The notes beneath the pieces were generated by a model. It searched no databases. It was not told the origin of the DNA and saw nothing but the letters and a program-made list of their open reading frames with translations. From Salinibacterium sp. (lineage in GTDB: Bacteria; Actinomycetota; Actinomycetes; Actinomycetales; Microbacteriaceae): a DNA stretch of 64,000 bases. The translations under genes and the position numbers were made by a program. The stretch covers positions 372,001-436,000 of the forward strand of contig JAHBSZ010000002.1 in NCBI GenBank assembly GCA_019638845.1, given 5' to 3'. Positions within the stretch are counted from its first letter, which is position 1, and each line of letters starts with the position of its first letter. Positions 1-9,290 of the stretch are shown here, piece after piece.

Positions 1-980
1 CCCGCCGCGAGCAGCTCGAGCGGCAGGAGCGACATGTTGGTGAGCGAGAGCACGAGCCCTGCGGCGCAACGGTTGTAGAGCTCATTGAGTTTGCCGATGG
101 GCAAAGTGCCGAGATTGCGATAGGGGAAGGGGATCGAGTAGCGGCTGACATCCCACCCGGCAAGGTTGATCAGATAGTCGGGTCGTTCACGCGCGAAGTT
201 GTCGAGCGTCATGATGCCGAGTTCGTATCCTCGACGGGTTGTGCCCGGTCGGGCGTAGAAGAAGATCTCCTTGCGTCGTTCCGTGTTGACGAGATGGTAA
301 TCGTTGCGGTCGGCGCCGAACTCGTATGACCGGGTAGGCATGTGGTACTCACTAGCCAGCTTGGTCGCAAGCCAGTTGCCTGCGGTAATGCCGGAGAACC
401 CGAACCGGTACGTGTTCTCGGCGAGCACCGAGTCGGTGCCGACCCCATAGAAGTAGGGCTCGTAGTCCTGAACGAAGTACAGCCTGCGGGCGGGCGACGA
501 ATCGCGCCAGGCGGGATAGGCGGTCTCCCAGCCCGTCGCGACGAGAACGTCGACGTCGTCGGACACTCCCGACTTCGGGTAGTCCTCAATGGTCGCGGCA
601 ACCGTCGGGTATGACCCGGTCGAAACCCGCGCTGTGATCTGAGGGACCGTATACACGTCGCCCGTGCTGTAGAGATAGATCTTCACGCGGTGACCCGCGC
701 CTTCGAGGTAACGGATGAACCGGAAGATGTTCTGGTGGCCGCCACTGCCCTCGCCAGGCGGCGACATGATCCACGCGACGGTGAGCGGCCCCTTCGGAAG
801 CGCGACGGGGTTGGCGACCGCCGGATGCGGATGGCTCCAGTCCACGGAGCGCGCATCGTCGTACGCAACGAGGGAAACCTTGTTGGCCTCTGGTCCTTCG
901 AACCGCTCGATGACCTTGCGCAGGAACGGCAGCGGCCCCTTCTGCCGAAGGATCAGCCACGCGTTCGTCGCGGCGCCCAC
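1..980 (-). CDS. WsaF-like rhamnan glycosyltransferase (3' end cut by window edge)
   Basis: An open frame of about 326 codons runs on the minus strand from GTG at 980 to the window edge without a stop, so the C-terminus is missing. It reads as a WsaF/rhamnosyltransferase-type GT: a Rossmann-like start VAWIMSPPGEGSGGHQN near residue 70, RLYFVQDYEPYFYGVG near residue 160, and LVLSLTNMSLLPLELLAAG at the cut end, a typical GT4-like C-domain signature. The family transfers rhamnose or similar sugars onto surface polysaccharide in the cytoplasm. The GTG follows the rmlA stop codon directly and in the same frame, which fits translational coupling. The dTDP-rhamnose genes next door support the substrate; the acceptor is unknown. 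Confidence 0.8.
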   Translation of the reverse strand, partial: MGAATNAWLILRQKGPLPFLRKVIERFEGPEANKVSLVAYDDARSVDWSHPHPAVANPVALPKGPLTVAWIMSPPGEGSGGHQNIFRFIRYLEGAGHRVKIYLYSTGDVYTVPQITARVSTGSYPTVAATIEDYPKSGVSDDVDVLVATGWETAYPAWRDSSPARRLYFVQDYEPYFYGVGTDSVLAENTYRFGFSGITAGNWLATKLASEYHMPTRSYEFGADRNDYHLVNTERRKEIFFYARPGTTRRGYELGIMTLDNFARERPDYLINLAGWDVSRYSIPFPYRNLGTLPIGKLNELYNRCAAGLVLSLTNMSLLPLELLAA

Positions 981-1847
981 TCAGGCGCCCCCGAGCAGCC
1001 CGGTCAGGTACGTGCCATAGCCGCTCTTGGTGAGCGGTGCTGCGAGAGTCGCGAGCTGGGCATCCGTGATCCAACCGGCCCGCCACGCAATCTCCTCGAG
1101 GCAGCCGATCTTGAAGCCTTGGCGGTCTTCGATCACTCGAACGAATTCGGTGGCCTGGATCATCGACTCGAAAGTGCCGGTGTCGAGCCACGCCGTGCCA
1201 CGGTCGAGGACGTTGACCTGCAAGCTCCCTCGGTCGAGGTAGTGCTCGTTTACCGTGGAGATCTCCAACTCGCCGCGCGCACTCGGCGTTATCGACTTCG
1301 CGATCTCGACGACGCTGTTGTCATAGAAGTAGAGACCGGGAACCGCGTAATTGCTCTTCGGTATCTCCGGCTTCTCTTCGATCGAAACCGCCCTGAAGTT
1401 GTCGTCGAACTCGACGACGCCATAGGCGCGTGGGTTGCGCACCTGATAAGCGAAGATGAGGGCGCCGTCGATGTCGGTGCTGTTGCGAAGGTTCGAACCC
1501 AGACCTACCCCGTGGAAGATGTTGTCGCCGAGAACGAGCGCGACCTTCTCGTCGCCGATGAACTCCTCGCCGATGAGGAAGGCCTGCGCGAGCCCGTCGG
1601 GCGACGGCTGCGCCGCATAGGTCAACGAGATACCGAGATCACTGCCGTCTCCGAGAAGGCGCTGGAACTGCGACTGGTCGTCGGGCGTGGTGATGATCAA
1701 GATCTCCCGGATGCCCGCCATCATGAGCGTCGATAGGGGGTAGTAGATCATCGGCTTGTCGTAGATGGGCATGAGCTGCTTGGAGATGCCCTTGGTGATC
1801 GGCCACAGGCGGGTTCCGCTGCCACCGGCCAAAATGATGCCGCGCAT
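981..1847 (-). CDS. rmlA: glucose-1-phosphate thymidylyltransferase
   Basis: Makes dTDP-glucose from glucose-1-phosphate and dTTP, the first step of dTDP-L-rhamnose synthesis in the cytoplasm. The 288-residue product starts [18 protein letters not shown], the nucleotidyltransferase signature with the catalytic arginine, and has the family motifs [26 protein letters not shown] and GTAWLDTGT. Length is normal for RmlA. I start at ATG 1847 because an upstream in-frame extension carries no homology and would run into rmlC; the rmlC stop lies one base upstream, so the genes are coupled. With rmlC, rmlB and rmlD nearby the whole rhamnose pathway is present in 5 kb. Confidence 0.96.
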   Translation of the reverse strand: MRGIILAGGSGTRLWPITKGISKQLMPIYDKPMIYYPLSTLMMAGIREILIITTPDDQSQFQRLLGDGSDLGISLTYAAQPSPDGLAQAFLIGEEFIGDEKVALVLGDNIFHGVGLGSNLRNSTDIDGALIFAYQVRNPRAYGVVEFDDNFRAVSIEEKPEIPKSNYAVPGLYFYDNSVVEIAKSITPSARGELEISTVNEHYLDRGSLQVNVLDRGTAWLDTGTFESMIQATEFVRVIEDRQGFKIGCLEEIAWRAGWITDAQLATLAAPLTKSGYGTYLTGLLGGA

Positions 1848-1848
1848 G

Positions 1849-2451
1849 TCAGGCGCCGTTTCTCGTGTAGTGCGCCGAGAGTTCGGCGAAATCGGGTAGG
1901 GCGCCGGCCGCAAGCAGGTCAGCGAGGCTCGGGGCCGAACGGTCCTTGGCGGAGAGGATCGGCTCGCCGAGCTCTGGCGGAAACACGAGTCCGAGCTCGG
2001 GGTCGAGCACATTGAGGTCGTGCTCCGCCGCGGGGTTGTACGTCGAACTCACGAGATATGTCAGGGTTGCGTCATCCGTGAGGGCGACGAACGCGTGACC
2101 GAGCCCCTCGGAGAGGAATACGGAACGCCGGGTCTCACTGTCGAGAACCACCGAGTCCCAGCGCCCGAAGGTCGGTGATCCGACGCGGATATCGACGACG
2201 TAGTCGACTCCTGCGCCGTGCGCCACCGAGACGTACTTGGCCTGGCCGGGTGGGGTGTCTGCGTAATGGATGCCCCGCACGACCCCGCGCCGCGAGACCG
2301 ACGTGTTGGCTTGCCGCAACTCGAAGCGGCGCCCCGTGGCCTCTTCGAGCGTGTCGTGTCGGAAGGATTCGAGGAACACTCCCCTGTCGTCCGCCCAGGG
2401 CACGGGGGTGATTTCCCACGCGTCGGACACGGCGAGTTCGCGAATCTGCAC
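1849..2451 (-). CDS. rmlC: dTDP-4-dehydrorhamnose 3,5-epimerase
   Basis: Third enzyme of the dTDP-L-rhamnose pathway, a cupin epimerase. Seen in the sequence: the [10 protein letters not shown] segment near residue 22, GIHYAD with the catalytic-base histidine near 62, and the GLGHAFVAL segment near 117. Start choice: a GTG at 2457 gives MPVQIREL, but a TAGGAT hexamer ends 7 nt before the GTG at 2451, the spacing seen at other leaderless genes here. The resulting start MQIREL also matches the usual RmlC beginning, so I choose 2451 (200 aa). Cotranscribed with rmlA and the WsaF-like gene. Confidence 0.94.
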   Translation of the reverse strand: MQIRELAVSDAWEITPVPWADDRGVFLESFRHDTLEEATGRRFELRQANTSVSRRGVVRGIHYADTPPGQAKYVSVAHGAGVDYVVDIRVGSPTFGRWDSVVLDSETRRSVFLSEGLGHAFVALTDDATLTYLVSSTYNPAAEHDLNVLDPELGLVFPPELGEPILSAKDRSAPSLADLLAAGALPDFAELSAHYTRNGA

Positions 2452-2464
2452 GGGCACGATCCTA
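2452..2464 (-). promoter_or_regulatory. leaderless -10 element of rmlC
   Basis: Minus-strand TAGGAT (2464-2459) followed by 7 nt and GTG at 2451. There is no Shine-Dalgarno sequence between. It decides the rmlC start. Confidence 0.55.
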
Positions 2465-2475
2465 ACGTGCGCGGC

Positions 2476-3462
2476 TCACCGCGCAGGCTGGACAAGGTCG
2501 CGGGCGACGTCGATGAGCCCTCTGCTGAAGGTCGAGTACCGACCGGAGAGCAGACCAGCAGCCACCGCAGGGATGCGCAGCACCCGCGTGCGAGGCACAG
2601 CCTGCCTGCGCCGTTGGTGAAGCAGGTTGCGACGCGCGAGCTCCACTCGATCGGGCGAGACCGCGGGTTGGAGCAGTTCGACGCGTTCGAGGAGATCCTC
2701 GGCGCGCTCCACGAGATGAAGATTGCGCTCCCCCCGCGGCTCGACGAGCTTGCCGAGCTTGTATGCAAATGTCGGCTTCTCTGCGCCGATCTGGTTCTTG
2801 CCGTGCTGACGGTAGTCGATGAGCTCGTCATCGATGAGCAACGTCGAGTCGAGGCAAGCCGCGATGATCGCGAGCCACTCGTCGTGAATCCACCGCGGCG
2901 AAAAGGGCACGGCCTTTTCGAGGAGTTCCCGGCGGAACACGACGGTAGCGCCCGTGACGAGGTTGCGCCGGAGGAACGTGCGAAAGCTCTGGCCATCAAC
3001 GAGTTCGCGTCGCTCCTTCGTGGTCGCTTCGAGACTCTCCAGCAACGAGTGCCGCAACGGGTTCAGATCGCCGTCGACGAGGGTTGCGTCGCTGTGCACG
3101 AGGAGCAGTGCGGGGTGAGCCTCGAACACCGGTTCGACAACCTCGAGCTTGTCCCGGCGCCACACGTCGTCCTGGTCGCTCAGCGCGATCAGGTCGCCCG
3201 TGCAAGCCAACACTGCCTGTTCGAAGTTCGCGACGACACCGAGCGCTGTGGCATTCCGGATGACGACGAGCTCGGGTTTCGGGTCGAGCCAATCCGCCAC
3301 GGTCGCCTCGACGATCGCCACCGTGTCGTCCGTCGACGCGTCATCCGACAGCACGATTTCGCTCGCCGGAACCGTTTGGCGCAGGATGCTCTCCACCTGC
3401 TCGCGCACGTAGGTCGCGCCGTTGTGGGTGCAGAGTGCGACGGAGATCGTCAGGGAGCTCAT
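2476..3462 (-). CDS. family 2 glycosyltransferase (GT-A)
   Basis: Cytoplasmic sugar transferase of 328 aa. Seen: ISVALCTHNGATYVREQVES at the N-terminus (GT2 donor fold), the nucleotide-binding SDDASTDDT near residue 39, and SDQDDVW near residue 95, the metal-binding motif of the RgpF/WbbL-like rhamnosyltransferase group. WIHDEWLAIIAA near 190 is the usual catalytic-base region. No membrane segment is evident. It sits between the rml genes and a divergent second GT2 that shares the SDQDD motif, so transfer of rhamnose or a related sugar in surface glycan synthesis is likely. The exact linkage cannot be read from sequence. Confidence 0.88.
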   Translation of the reverse strand: MSSLTISVALCTHNGATYVREQVESILRQTVPASEIVLSDDASTDDTVAIVEATVADWLDPKPELVVIRNATALGVVANFEQAVLACTGDLIALSDQDDVWRRDKLEVVEPVFEAHPALLLVHSDATLVDGDLNPLRHSLLESLEATTKERRELVDGQSFRTFLRRNLVTGATVVFRRELLEKAVPFSPRWIHDEWLAIIAACLDSTLLIDDELIDYRQHGKNQIGAEKPTFAYKLGKLVEPRGERNLHLVERAEDLLERVELLQPAVSPDRVELARRNLLHQRRRQAVPRTRVLRIPAVAAGLLSGRYSTFSRGLIDVARDLVQPAR

Positions 3463-3503
3463 GGCTCAACCCTATTCGGGCCCCTCCCGTACAATTGCTG
3501 TCT
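3463..3503. promoter_or_regulatory. divergent leaderless promoter pair between two GT2 genes
   Basis: Only 41 bp separate the two start codons. On the minus strand TAGGGT (3474-3469) ends 6 nt before ATG 3462. On the plus strand TACAAT (3490-3495) ends 8 nt before ATG 3504. Neither start has a Shine-Dalgarno sequence. Confidence 0.55.
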
Positions 3504-4448
3504 ATGCCGTCCCCCGCCGAGGCCCTCGCTCTGCCCGAGGTAGTCGTGCTGCTGGCGACCTACAACGGCAAGCGCTGGTTGCCCGAGCAACTGGCGAGCA
3601 TCCTTGACCAAGAGGGCGTACGCGTGCGCGTCGTGGCCCTCGATGACGAGTCGACGGATGGCACCAGAGACTGGCTCGTCGAGCAAGCCACGGCTGACTC
3701 TCGCGTGACGGTATTGCCCTCGATGGGATCGTCGGGCGGCTCGGCTCCCAACTTCTATCGGCTGGCCACCCTCGTCACCCCGCCGGCAGAGGGTTACCTC
3801 GCCTTTAGCGATCAGGATGACCTCTGGCTCCCCGGCAAACTCGCCCGCCACGTGCGGCTACTGCGCGAGGGCGGCCACGACGGCATCTCAGGGAACATCA
3901 CGGCGTTCTCACCCACCGGTTCCCGCACCCTCATCCGCAAGAACTTCCCCCAGCGTCGCTTCGACTACCTCACCGAGAGCCCCGGACCGGGATCGACGTT
4001 CGTGCTCACTCCGCGACTGGCCGCCCTCGTCGCCGCACAACTCACCGACGATGCCTCCCCCGCCCGCACCGCCGACTTCCACGATTCGCTCATCTACGCG
4101 CTCGCCCGAGGGGCGGGGCTGTCGTGGCACATCGACGGGCAGTCCACCCTCGACTACCGCCAGCACGACGACAACGTCATGGGCTCGAACACCGGGATCG
4201 GCTCGGCGCTCGAGCGGTTCCGGTTGATCCGCACCCGGTGGCATCGCAACCAGGCGATCATTCACGCTCGGGCCGCCCTGAGAGTCGCGCCGCCCGAACA
4301 CCGGGAGGGACTCGAGGGCATGCTCGCGCTGCTCGAGGGTCGCGGCATCCGTGCCCGCTGGGCCCTCGCTCGCCGCTCTGGTCAGATGCGCCGCAGGGTG
4401 CGAGACCAGAGGATAATTGGACTTTTGATCGCGATCGGCGTGTGGTGA
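3504..4448 (+). CDS. family 2 glycosyltransferase (GT-A)
   Basis: Second GT2 enzyme of the cluster, 314 aa. Seen: VVVLLATYNGKRWLPEQLAS at the N-terminus, LDDESTDGT near residue 48, and AFSDQDDLWLPGKLARH near residue 101, all family signatures; FHDSLIYALA near 190 matches the catalytic-base region. A longer frame to 3435 exists, but the extra residues have no GT2 character and a -10-like TACAAT lies 8 nt before ATG 3504. Stop is 8 nt from rmlB, so the two are probably cotranscribed. Likely adds sugars to the same rhamnose-containing surface polymer; acceptor unknown. Confidence 0.88.
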   Translation: MPSPAEALALPEVVVLLATYNGKRWLPEQLASILDQEGVRVRVVALDDESTDGTRDWLVEQATADSRVTVLPSMGSSGGSAPNFYRLATLVTPPAEGYLAFSDQDDLWLPGKLARHVRLLREGGHDGISGNITAFSPTGSRTLIRKNFPQRRFDYLTESPGPGSTFVLTPRLAALVAAQLTDDASPARTADFHDSLIYALARGAGLSWHIDGQSTLDYRQHDDNVMGSNTGIGSALERFRLIRTRWHRNQAIIHARAALRVAPPEHREGLEGMLALLEGRGIRARWALARRSGQMRRRVRDQRIIGLLIAIGVW

Positions 4449-4456
4449 AGGAAGCA

Positions 4457-5440
4457 ATGAAAATCCTCGTGACCGGCGGCGCCGGGTTCATCGGCTCGAA
4501 CTTCGTGCGCCGCACCTTGAGCGACGCGTATCCCGGCCTCGAGGGTGCCGAAGTTGTCGTGCTCGACGCCCTTACCTACTCCGGGAATCTCGAGAACCTG
4601 GCCCCGGTTGCAGACTCACCTCGCTACAGCTTCGTGCAGGGCGATATTCGCGATGCTGCCCTGCTCGACACGATCTTCCCCTCGGTCGATGCCGTCGTGC
4701 ACTTCGCTGCCGAGTCGCACGTCGACCGGTCGGTTCGGGATTCCGGAGTGTTCGTCGAGACCAACGTGCTCGGCACCCAGCGACTGCTCGACGCGGCACT
4801 TCGCCACGACCTCAAGCGTTTCGTGCATGTCTCGACCGACGAGGTCTACGGCTCGATCGCCGAAGGATCGTGGGACGAGACACGCTCGCTCGAACCCAAT
4901 TCGCCATACTCCGCATCGAAAGCCGGCAGCGACCTGCTTGCGCGCAGCTACTTCCGCACCCACGGCCTGAACCTCTCGATCACGCGGTGCTCGAACAACT
5001 ACGGGCCGTACCACTTTCCTGAGAAGGTCATCCCGCTGTTCGTCACCAACCTCATCGACGACAAGCACGTGCCGTTGTACGGCGAAGGAAACAACATTCG
5101 CGACTGGCTCCACGTCGATGACCACACCCGCGGCATCGCCATGGTCCTCGTGGGCGGTCGCGCTGGCGAGATCTACAACATCGGCGGGGGAACGGAACTC
5201 ACCAACAAGGAACTCACGCAGTTGCTCCTCGACGCCACCGGCAAGGACTGGTCGTACGTGGATCGCGTCCAAGACCGTCTCGGCCACGACCTCCGATACA
5301 GCGTCGACATTTCCAAGATCCGCGCAGAACTCGGCTACGAGCCGCACGTACCCTTCGAGCAAGGACTCACCGATGTGGTGCAGTGGTACCGCGACAACCG
5401 CGCGTGGTGGGAGCCCCTCAAGGCACGCGCCGCGTTGTGA
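4457..5440 (+). CDS. rmlB: dTDP-glucose 4,6-dehydratase
   Basis: Second enzyme of dTDP-rhamnose synthesis, NAD-dependent, cytoplasmic. The 327-aa protein starts MKILVTGGAGFIGSNFVRR (Rossmann GxxGxxG), has STDEVYGS near residue 125 and the active-site YSASKAGSDLLARSY near 150 (YxxxK). HFPEKVIPLFVTN and VPLYGEGNNIRDWLHVDDH are RmlB-specific. Start at ATG 4457 is supported by a GAAGGAAG Shine-Dalgarno sequence. The stop overlaps the rmlD start by four bases. Confidence 0.97.
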   Translation: MKILVTGGAGFIGSNFVRRTLSDAYPGLEGAEVVVLDALTYSGNLENLAPVADSPRYSFVQGDIRDAALLDTIFPSVDAVVHFAAESHVDRSVRDSGVFVETNVLGTQRLLDAALRHDLKRFVHVSTDEVYGSIAEGSWDETRSLEPNSPYSASKAGSDLLARSYFRTHGLNLSITRCSNNYGPYHFPEKVIPLFVTNLIDDKHVPLYGEGNNIRDWLHVDDHTRGIAMVLVGGRAGEIYNIGGGTELTNKELTQLLLDATGKDWSYVDRVQDRLGHDLRYSVDISKIRAELGYEPHVPFEQGLTDVVQWYRDNRAWWEPLKARAAL

Positions 5441-6288
5441 GCCGATATCTGGTCACGGGTGCCGGCGGCATGCTCGGCACGGACCTGATGGCGGTTCTCG
5501 CTGATCGGGACGCCACAGGATTGTCCCGCGCGCAACTCGACATCACCGATCCGGCCGCCACGCTCTCGGCAGTGGCGGGCTACGACGTCGTGATCAACAC
5601 CTCGGCCTACACGAAAGTCGACGATGCGGAAACGCATGAGGATGCCGCCTACGCCGTCAACGCTCTCGGGGCGCAGAACTTGGCCCGCGCCACCGCTACC
5701 CACGGGGCGATCCTCGTACAGCTCTCGACCGATTATGTGTTCAACGGCACCGCGACCCACCCCTATGCCGAGAACTCCCCGCGCGACCCGCAGTCCGCGT
5801 ACGGACGCACCAAAGCGGAAGGCGAGCGGCTCGCACTGGAAGCCGACCCCGCGGGCACCCGGGTTATTCGCACCGCGTGGCTATATGGCGAGCACGGCGG
5901 CAACTTCGCGAAAACGATGCTGCGCCTGGCTGGTGAACGCGACACCGTTGACGTCGTGACGGACCAAGTCGGGCAACCCACGTGGACGATGGACCTTGCA
6001 CACCAAATCGTCCGGATGATCGACGCCAAGGCACCGGCCGGCATCTACCACGGCACAAACTCGGGTCACGCGAGCTGGTTCGAGTTTGCGCAGGCGATAT
6101 TCGGCCTCGGCGGACACGATCCTGATAGGGTCAGGCCGACCGGGAGCGCGCAGTTCGTTCGCCCGGCCCCGCGACCGTCTTATTCCGTCCTCGGCCACGA
6201 TGCGTGGCTCGCGGCGGGAATCGAACCACCGCGGGACTGGCAGCTCGCGCTCGCAGCGGCATTCAGCACGGGAGCCCTGAAAGCATGA
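5437..6288 (+). CDS. rmlD: dTDP-4-dehydrorhamnose reductase
   Basis: Last enzyme of dTDP-L-rhamnose synthesis, NAD(P)H-dependent, cytoplasmic. 283 aa. Seen: YLVTGAGGMLGTDLMAVL (Rossmann), NTSAYTKVDDAE near 50, VQLSTDYVFNG near 93 and YGRTKAEGE near 120 with the catalytic Tyr and Lys. A longer frame is open to 5383, but GTG 5437 overlaps the rmlB stop (GTGA) and the product then aligns with RmlD from its first residues. It completes the set rmlA, rmlB, rmlC, rmlD. Confidence 0.96.
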   Translation: MSRYLVTGAGGMLGTDLMAVLADRDATGLSRAQLDITDPAATLSAVAGYDVVINTSAYTKVDDAETHEDAAYAVNALGAQNLARATATHGAILVQLSTDYVFNGTATHPYAENSPRDPQSAYGRTKAEGERLALEADPAGTRVIRTAWLYGEHGGNFAKTMLRLAGERDTVDVVTDQVGQPTWTMDLAHQIVRMIDAKAPAGIYHGTNSGHASWFEFAQAIFGLGGHDPDRVRPTGSAQFVRPAPRPSYSVLGHDAWLAAGIEPPRDWQLALAAAFSTGALKA

Positions 6289-7415
6289 CCACCCTCCGCG
6301 TCATCATCGACGAGATGCTCGCGTCCGCGCCCGGAAGCGTCGGCAGGTACACGGAGGAGCTTGTACGCGAGCTCATCAGCACCGCCCCACGTGGCTGCTA
6401 CGTCGAAGCCGTGGTTGCCGCATCCACAGACCCTGAATACACCCTCATCCAGGAACGGTTGCCCGGCCTCCATGCGGTCCACAAGAGTGCGCTCGCCCGT
6501 CGGGAGTTGCAGGCCGCTTGGCAGCACGGATTCACGCGGCTGCCCGGAAAGGGGATGGTGCACGCACCGAGCCTCCTCGCTCCCCTCGCCAAGCACGATC
6601 GGCTTCACGAGAGTGACCAGATTGTCGTCACGGTCCACGATGTCGTCGCGTGGACCCGCCCGGATGCCCTCAGCCCGCGGGTGGTGTCATGGCACAAGTC
6701 GATGCTCAAACGTGCACAGCGCTACGCCGACGCGATAGTCGTGCCGAGCCACGCGGTTGCCGACCAGCTACGGGAGATCGTCGATCTGGGTGACCGCGTG
6801 CGCGTGATCAGTGGCGCCGCGAGCACGTCTCTCGATATCCCAGACGACGCCGACGAACGCGCCGAGCGATTGGGCCTTCCCGAGAGATACCTCTTGGCCA
6901 TCGGGGGCCTCGATCCCCGCAAGGGCATCGATCTACTCGTGGCAGCAATGCCGCAGGTTTCCGATGATGTACCGCTGCTCATCGTGGGGCCGAGCGATGC
7001 TGACGCCGCACTTGTTGGCGCTATCGCGGAGGCCGGGCTTGATTCCCATCGGGTACGCGGGCTGGGTACGCTCACCGATTCTGACCTCGCCGTCGCCCTT
7101 GATCGCGCAGCGGTGTTCGTCTATCCCAATCTCGAGGAGGGCTTCGGAATGCCCGTCTTGGAGGCATTCACGCTCGGCACTCCCGTCGTGCACTCCGATG
7201 CCCCGGCCCTGCTCGAGCTCGCCGTCGATGCAGGGATCGTCGTGGAGCGCGGGGACGACACCGGCTACGGCGAGCGTCTCGCGGTGGGTATCAACTCCGT
7301 TCTCGACGATCACGAACTCGCCGAGCGGCTCACCTATTCGGGGTCTGACCGGGCGAAGGCGTTCAGCTGGCGCGGTGCCGCCGAGAAAGTCTGGCAACTG
7401 CACGCCGATCTCTAG
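6285..7415 (+). CDS. GT4-family glycosyltransferase
   Basis: GT-B fold sugar transferase of 376 aa. Seen: the C-terminal domain begins YLLAIGGLDPRKGIDLLVAA near residue 203 and contains VYPNLEEGFGMPVLEAFTLGTPVVHSD near 277, the EX7E nucleotide-sugar signature. The N-half has VVTVHDVVAWTRPDAL and DAIVVPSHAVADQL. ATG 6285 overlaps the rmlD stop (ATGA), so it belongs to the rml operon. It resembles mannosyl/rhamnosyl transferases of wall polysaccharides; sugar and acceptor are unproven. Stop codon abuts that of the convergent LCP gene. Confidence 0.88.
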   Translation: MTTLRVIIDEMLASAPGSVGRYTEELVRELISTAPRGCYVEAVVAASTDPEYTLIQERLPGLHAVHKSALARRELQAAWQHGFTRLPGKGMVHAPSLLAPLAKHDRLHESDQIVVTVHDVVAWTRPDALSPRVVSWHKSMLKRAQRYADAIVVPSHAVADQLREIVDLGDRVRVISGAASTSLDIPDDADERAERLGLPERYLLAIGGLDPRKGIDLLVAAMPQVSDDVPLLIVGPSDADAALVGAIAEAGLDSHRVRGLGTLTDSDLAVALDRAAVFVYPNLEEGFGMPVLEAFTLGTPVVHSDAPALLELAVDAGIVVERGDDTGYGERLAVGINSVLDDHELAERLTYSGSDRAKAFSWRGAAEKVWQLHADL

Positions 7416-8783
7416 CTAGTTCGTCGGCTCCGGTGTAGCGATCACGAGTTGGCTGGCCACGAGTTCGAGGATGTACGCGAAGTCCGGATTGTCGGGATCA
7501 ACGTTCGGCGGAACGAGTTCGAGCGTCGCGATATCTTGCCCCCGCGACTTGCCCGCCAGATCGACGAACTGACCGAGGACCGACTGCGGGATATCCGTGC
7601 TCACCACCTGCGCCCCGGCCTTGGCGACCGACTGGAACTTGCTCAGGATGTTGGCGGGTTCGAACTGTTGGATGATCGCTTCCTGCACTTGACGCTGACG
7701 TTCCATGCGCGCGTAATCGGTCGTGCCTGCCCTAATCCGTGCGTAGGCGAGGGCGACGCCGCCGTTCATCAGCTGCACTCCAGGCTCGATCCACGAAGCG
7801 TTGGGATCGTAGGGCTGGCCGTTCTCATCGACTTCGTCGGTGACGGGCAGGCGGTCGGCGACATCGATAGTGATTCCGCCGAGCGCGTCGATGAGATCGG
7901 CAAATCCCTGCATGTCGATGAGCACGTAGTACTGGATGGTGATGCCGAGCACACCCTCGACGGCATCCCGCATCGCCTCGATGCCCGGCTGGCTCCCGTT
8001 CTTCTCCGCGTCGGGATACAACTCGGGGTGATAGAGCTCGACCTCGGTGTAGATGGAGTTGATGAGGCACACGTCGACATCACAACCGTCGGTGCCATAG
8101 CCATGGGGATATTCGGCGAGCATGGGTGACCCGGCCACGAACGGTACGTACAGCAGGTTGCGCGGAATGCCGATAATCGTCGCTTTGCCGGTGTCGGCCT
8201 CGACACTCACCACCGAGATGCTGTCGGGTCGAAGCCCTTCGCGATCAGCTCCAGCGTCGCCCCCGAGCAGCATGAAGTTGTAACGTCCATCAACCGGCGG
8301 CACGACCGTCTGGCCCGCAAAGACCTCTCCGACCGTGTCACGGGTCACACCGGCAACCATCACTCCGTAGGCGGCAGTTCCACCCACCGCAACGAGCGCA
8401 ACGATGGCGAGCCCCGCGACGGCCGCCCTCGCCCGCTCGCCCACCCGCACGAGCCGGATGAGGCGCAGAGTGTCGAGCGTGAGTACGACCCAGAGCGCGG
8501 CGTAGAACAGAATCGCCGCCTGCGCGAGCCACAACGAGAAGTAGTTGGTCGCGATCGTAATGAAGACGGGTCGGGCGAGCGTGTAGACGAGCAACCCGAT
8601 GGCGACGAGCGCCCACAGGACGAAGGTCGTACCGACCGCGAACCGACCCAGCCGACGACTACCGGCAAGCAGTTGGGCAGAGCCGGGGAGAAGCAGGTTG
8701 AGAACCACCAGCACCCACGCGCGTCGCGTCATGACACTCGGGTCGCGCGTGTCCGGATAACGGACCGGACTCGTAGACGTCAT
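7416..8783 (-). CDS. LytR-CpsA-Psr (LCP) family wall-glycopolymer ligase
   Basis: LCP enzymes attach undecaprenyl-linked glycopolymers to peptidoglycan outside the membrane. 455 aa. Seen: an unusually long membrane region, with hydrophobic stretches at about 22-40, 48-70, 82-108 and 122-145, then the LCP domain with [11 protein letters not shown] near 168, [28 protein letters not shown] near 185, the paired cysteines of CDVDVC, and [26 protein letters not shown] near 335 with the conserved arginines. Most LCPs have one to three N-terminal helices, so four is on the high side. ATG overlaps the purE stop. Position beside the rhamnan cluster suggests it anchors that polymer. Confidence 0.92.
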   Translation of the reverse strand: MTSTSPVRYPDTRDPSVMTRRAWVLVVLNLLLPGSAQLLAGSRRLGRFAVGTTFVLWALVAIGLLVYTLARPVFITIATNYFSLWLAQAAILFYAALWVVLTLDTLRLIRLVRVGERARAAVAGLAIVALVAVGGTAAYGVMVAGVTRDTVGEVFAGQTVVPPVDGRYNFMLLGGDAGADREGLRPDSISVVSVEADTGKATIIGIPRNLLYVPFVAGSPMLAEYPHGYGTDGCDVDVCLINSIYTEVELYHPELYPDAEKNGSQPGIEAMRDAVEGVLGITIQYYVLIDMQGFADLIDALGGITIDVADRLPVTDEVDENGQPYDPNASWIEPGVQLMNGGVALAYARIRAGTTDYARMERQRQVQEAIIQQFEPANILSKFQSVAKAGAQVVSTDIPQSVLGQFVDLAGKSRGQDIATLELVPPNVDPDNPDFAYILELVASQLVIATPEPTN

Positions 8784-9274
8784 AGTGATCGGTTGAGCGC
8801 GGCGTTCTTCTCGTCCACGAGAGCCTCGAGCGATCGAGCAAAGTCCGCGAGCTTGAGGGTGAGCGCTTCGTCCCCGGAACCGAGAATGCGAGCCGCGAGC
8901 AGTCCCGCATTCCGAGCGCCCCCGATGGAGACCGTCGCGACAGGGATGCCCGCAGGCATCTGCACGATCGACAGCAGGGAATCCAAGCCGTCCAGCGTGG
9001 CGAGCGGTACTGGAACACCGATGACAGGCAGCGTCGTCACTGCGGCGAGCATTCCCGGCAAGTGCGCCGCTCCACCGGCGCCAGCGATGATGACCCGGAT
9101 GCCCCGGCCCGCGGCGCCCTTACCGAAGGCGATCATCTTCTCGGCACTGCGGTGCGCCGAGACGACCTGCACTTCGTGGGCGATCCCGAACTCGGTGAGC
9201 GCGGCGGCAGCCTCGGACATCACACTCCAGTCGGAGTCTGAGCCCATCACGACGGCGACAACTGGTTCAGGCAC
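8780..9274 (-). CDS. purE: N5-carboxyaminoimidazole ribonucleotide mutase
   Basis: Class I PurE converts N5-CAIR to CAIR in purine synthesis. 164 aa, normal length. Seen: [14 protein letters not shown] near residue 6, [11 protein letters not shown] near 37 with the catalytic His, [14 protein letters not shown] near 62 and [27 protein letters not shown] near 86. GTG 9274 is chosen because the TAGCAT hexamer ends 6 nt upstream and the product starts as in other PurE proteins. purK is 16 nt upstream in the same direction and makes its substrate. Confidence 0.97.
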   Translation of the reverse strand: MPEPVVAVVMGSDSDWSVMSEAAAALTEFGIAHEVQVVSAHRSAEKMIAFGKGAAGRGIRVIIAGAGGAAHLPGMLAAVTTLPVIGVPVPLATLDGLDSLLSIVQMPAGIPVATVSIGGARNAGLLAARILGSGDEALTLKLADFARSLEALVDEKNAALNRSL

Positions 9275-9286
9275 GCACCAATGCTA
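9275..9286 (-). promoter_or_regulatory. leaderless -10 element of purE
   Basis: TAGCAT on the minus strand (9286-9281) with 6 nt to GTG 9274, in the 16-nt purK-purE gap. It suggests purE has its own promoter besides read-through from purK. Confidence 0.5.
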
Positions 9287-9290
9287 GGTG

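Noticed and set aside
2218-3543. 441-codon plus-strand frame over rmlC/GT2
   Set aside because: Antisense to clear rmlC and GT2 genes; the product is rich in Arg, Asp, Glu and His with no domain pattern, as expected of a high-GC shadow frame.
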